NCBI GenBank assembly: GCA_022113835.1
Contig: JAILWY010000007.1
Location: forward strand, 3,167,001-3,231,000
Direction: 5' to 3'
From: Atopsyche davidsoni
Taxonomy: Eukaryota; Arthropoda; Insecta; Trichoptera; Hydrobiosidae
Length of the DNA stretch: 64,000 nt
In this document: positions 60,311 through 64,000 of the stretch, in pieces
How the letters are laid out: every line of letters begins with the position of its first letter
Position numbering within the stretch: the stretch's first letter is position 1
The notes under the pieces: model-generated
Told to the model about the DNA's origin: nothing
Seen by the model: only the letters and a program-made list of their open reading frames with translations
Database searches by the model: none
Made by a program: the position numbers and the translations under genes

Positions 60311-61323
60311 TTTTTATAGATACAAAGATAATTTTTTTAGAATATTTTTATCCTCACAACCATTCCACTGAAACGAAGTTTTAAATAGCCAATCCAAATA
60401 TATATTAACTGATTTTTTTAATACCAAGTCCACGATATAGATACACAGACCAAGAAAAAATTATTGGACAGTTTTTACAAAATACAAGAAATCCAAAATT
60501 GAAGTTCAGATAATTGAATAATATGGTTTTATTAATCAGTTCTCTATGAGCCACATATATTAATGCGACTCTCAGTCTTAATAAAACCGTGCGCCTCTGT
60601 TTTAAAAAAATACAGTCAATGTATTTTAAAAAAAAACTCATAGCTGCTTTATATTATTTTTTAAAAATTAAAGTGATTCATGTGCTGGTTCAAATTCTCA
60701 AAAATTAATTCATTTTATGTTAGTTGTTATCTCTGGTGCACAAAAAAATATTTTGTACGGATAAAACTTATGCATATCACTTGCATAAAAAAATATGTGC
60801 TTGGAAAAAAATATGTACGGTAACCCTGTTTAAATTGAATTAATTTAAAAAAAAAATGTAATATAATAAAATAACATAATTGTATAGTTGCAAAAATGCG
60901 TATTACATCAAAAAAAACAAGTTTTACAGTAGATTTTAAATTTGAAAATCAACACACCGCGACCTGTAAAACACTAACACTGCTCCGATTAAAATATATG
61001 GTTTTTCTATTTTGTTGCACCATAGCTCAGTGGCGGCGCCGAGTAATCAGCTGGAGGCGCAATCAGCTGGCCACTTCTTCAGTGGCGGCGCCGACTACTT
61101 TTATTCATACACTAAATAATATGTAAGTACACCGCCCCGAGCAGATCCCTACATAGATAAGCTCGCCGCGTCACAGCTTGCCGGCCATTGTTTGAGCAAT
61201 CCTCTTGACTCTTGACAATTAGTTGGCGCGAGCTAATTACCCGCGATGTGTTACTTCACCATACACTGCCATACTAAAACAACAACACTCTTCTCAAGCT
61301 TATCAAAAAGCCAAATCGTTGAC

Positions 61324-61334
61324 CTTATATATAA
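61324..61334 (-). promoter_or_regulatory. possible TATA box
   Basis: GTTATATATAAG on the minus strand, with TGACGTCA (CRE) at about 61431 on its upstream side. Downstream on the minus strand an ATG (MAVYGE) is followed by GAA|GTAACA, which would join the exon at 59526 in phase 0. That peptide is not a signal sequence, so the link is doubtful. Confidence 0.2.
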
Positions 61335-62463
61335 CACACACGCACTTTCAAACGTGAATCCGAAGCAGCTGCGCTTTTCAGGAGTGTTTTCTCACGTGAG
61401 ACTTGCATCCCGAAGTAGCGGTGCATTTTAATGACGTCACGCCACGACACGCGAATTTACTATGCGGCAGAGTGACAAGTGCTCCCTAGACATTTTAATT
61501 TCAGCGCCATTGTACGATTTCACGTCAATTTACGCAAATTCACGTGAAACTGAAAAGTGTGAGAGCGATTTTAAGGTCGAATTAGGCTGATGGGCCCCAC
61601 TGTGCTCGGGTCACGCTCCTTCACGCTTATTCCAGTCCATTGTTAATGATATGAAAATAATAATGATTTGACTGCTTTTGTGCGATTACAGACTAAATGC
61701 TTAATTACAATGAAGAGACCCGAGATTTAAATAAAAATATATATTAAAATTGACATTTCCACGCCTGACAGTGTGTATTTTTAATACCCAGTTTTTATAA
61801 CTGTAGGCATAGTCAATTTTCTAGGAGAAAACTAAATATTTAAAACTCTATTATATATCATATTTAAAAAAAAACGCTTTAAACTTTGTAAACCACGAAA
61901 TTTTAAACAACAGTAAATTAATTTGGACTAGTACGGTATTCATACTTAATATTAAGGATCCGTTTATTTTGAAATTTTCCACGCCACCGGTTTCCATCGG
62001 CGAAGATAAAATTAATTATATTTTCAATGCCATTTTACATTTTTATTTAAATAATTGAGTGTTACAGTGTTCGAATATATTAATATAATTATATGTTGCG
62101 AAAATAATAAAAAATGCTCATTATGCTAAGGATTCGATTTATCTTTTATAATTTATCGACGTTCCTCATCCTTCACTTACGCGTTAATTATATATTTTAG
62201 TATTGTTTCAAAAATAATTTTATTTATAATTTTTTTATATTATAAAGCTACCAAGCATTACTCATTGTACTAAAAAAAATTCACGATCATTTTTATTATT
62301 ATTTTCGGTGCATATTTTAAAATATTTTTTTTACTCAAGTTAACAAATTACACTTTTGGCGCAATGTCATTTTCTCAGCTCGATGGGGAGATAAGCGAGC
62401 AAAAACGGACAGTTATTTCCACAAGAGGCGACTTTAGCGAGGTGTAAAATTTGTTTTTCCTTT

Positions 62464-62515
62464 GCGGCACCGCAGTGCCGCAGTGCCGCAGTGCCGCAGC
62501 GCCGCATCCCGCCGG
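62464..62515. repeat. octamer repeat (GCCGCAGT)
   Basis: Four to five tandem GCCGCAGT-type units in an otherwise AT-rich flank, ending in GCGCCGCATCCCGCCGGC. Confidence 0.75.
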
Positions 62516-64000
62516 CACTTTCGTCACACTCAGCACTGCCCGTTCTCAAGGCACGCAGCCTTCATGCTGTGCCTTAATTTTTCATGTGCCTTATTTGTAC
62601 ATATTTCTCATAAATAAATCCGATCCTGCTCACGTCTGCGAGCATCGGTGTTGCCCAATAGTGACATTGACGCCGACATTTTGCTGTGCATTGTTGTGGT
62701 TTATAATGTTTTTATTGTCTATAAATAATATTTTAAGTGTATTAATATGTATGCATCCGGTCTAGTTGGTGAAGGACTTATTTTTATAGAAATTTTGAGG
62801 CGTACCTGCTCATGACTTTAATTTTGTATTTATTTTAATTATTATAATTATATTTTTAAATTCGATCCTGCATAATTAAAACGCATCCTCATAAAATAAC
62901 ACTTGCATAACGCTTCTTTCTTTAAGATCTAGAATACTGGATGTGCCTATAATATGGTATTATTTAAATATAGATAATTACATAATAATTCTAAATATAT
63001 ACTCGGTTAATTAAATGTGCCAATACTGCATATTATTATCATAAAAATGTGTATTAAATAGCTTAAAAAAGGAGACTTAGTATGGTTTTTGATTTATTCA
63101 TATTATATTGATTAATTTTAAAAAATATATTTATTTTAATCTAGATGCACAGTGCTTAGACATTATCAATAGAGAGAATTCATAAATACGTGTAATAAAT
63201 AAAATATTAATAAATGAATAAAAACGATTTAAATATTTTTATTAGATAGTGATTCACAAGCAAGTGAGAAAAAATAAATGAGAATATTTACTAAATTCAA
63301 TACTTTTATTGCAACCAGTATTTTTAAACTGTCGGCACTGAAAATAATCATGGAAATAAAATTTTATAGATTTTAAATTATTTGATGTCATCGCAGGTAC
63401 GGAAAGTACTATAATAAAAAAAAACCATTAGAAGGTTTTATGTTTTCAGCTCGATTGCTTTCGCTAAGAATTGCTTTGAACCTTTGTTACAAAATTACAC
63501 TACAGTTACGCAAAGCAGCAATAAAAATCACTAGAACATGGCTTTTATCATTATTTCATTTTATTCACATTGAAAAATAAAGTTAAAATTTCACAACCTC
63601 TTCAAATACGTCCTATCGCGGCTTGTGATCTTTATTTTATTGAATAGCCATAAAATCAGATATTTCAATGTCTACGATTCACTAATAGCCGAAAAGAGAT
63701 AAAACCCCTTTGTCTATATTTGCATAGAGAACAATATTATTCGGAGCTCGATGGAGCGTCGGAGCTGCCATGCTTCAGGAGCCAAAGAACCACGGCCTCC
63801 ACGCTCGCGGAAACACTTCCGAAGACTTCTTGGGGCGAGCCTCTCAAACCGTGGCTCGCGACCCCTTCGAGGACTCAACACAACCCGCGACAAGACACAT
63901 TCAAAGCTTAAAAAATATATACTACGTTTGGTTGAAAGCGTCTAGGAAGCTTAGAATAATACAGGGTGCGCCATATTTTATATCGGTGTGTGAATAATAA

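Larger units (their letters stand above)
60311..64000. other. 5' flank or intron of ZP gene, no exon found
   Basis: AT-rich with some GC-richer patches at 61020-61620. On the minus strand a TATATATAAGG at about 61334-61324 could be a TATA box. No signal-peptide exon was recognised. A doubled CAGTGGCGGCGCCGA sits at 61028 and 61080, and an octamer repeat at 62464-62515. The final 250 bp are GC-richer with overlapping short frames and no clear identity. Confidence 0.35.

Noticed and set aside
63770..63997. Gene at the right edge
   Set aside because: Three overlapping short frames in a GC-richer patch; CAAACCGTGGCTCGCGACCC resembles hAT-type ends but too little is visible.

Overview
The window looks like AT-rich nuclear DNA from an insect. 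Its exons are short, carry GT/AG borders, and are separated by long introns. Degenerate transposon relics (hAT, piggyBac-like, Tc1/mariner, tRNA-derived SINE) and short TTAGG-like runs (CCTAA copies near 47510) are scattered through it. The order cannot be fixed from sequence alone. No operons, CRISPR arrays, rRNAs or intact tRNAs were seen.

Layout. (1) Positions 1-4653, minus strand: a four-exon gene running off the left edge, encoding a long, charged, probably disordered protein that I do not recognise. All its junctions are phase 0. A second, CpG-rich first exon at 15413-15267 (minus) also ends in phase 0 and may be an alternative start for the same gene or the start of another. (2) About 4.7-45.5 kb: mainly intron or intergenic DNA. 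It holds two deleted piggyBac-like copies, a truncated mariner with an inverted partial copy, a SINE, two hAT copies with 8-bp target duplications, a palindromic MITE family, tandem repeats, and several GC-rich islands that could be promoters or first exons (13.4, 18.5, 22.5, 30.5, 36.2, 39.3, 42.8 and 44.2 kb). (3) 45533-47435, plus strand: the last five coding exons of SETD3, the actin-histidine N-methyltransferase. They cover the C-terminal part of the SET domain and the substrate-binding domain. The 5' exons were not found. (4) 59526-51601, minus strand: nine coding exons of a zona pellucida (ZP)-domain transmembrane protein of the cuticle type, with complete ZP domain, basic cleavage site, membrane segment and short cytoplasmic tail. 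The signal-peptide exon was not found. SETD3 and the ZP gene converge tail to tail, about 4.2 kb apart.

The two firmly identified genes have no obvious functional link: one acts on cytosolic actin and the other in apical extracellular matrix. I found no convincing undescribed biological system. The signals most worth checking are an intronic degenerate minisatellite (59.8-60.3 kb), a three-unit tandem repeat whose palindrome has collapsed in two units (58.0-58.6 kb), piggyBac-like ends flanked by TTAG instead of TTAA, a possible alternative first exon with a strong G-quadruplex tract upstream, and several orphan first-exon candidates.
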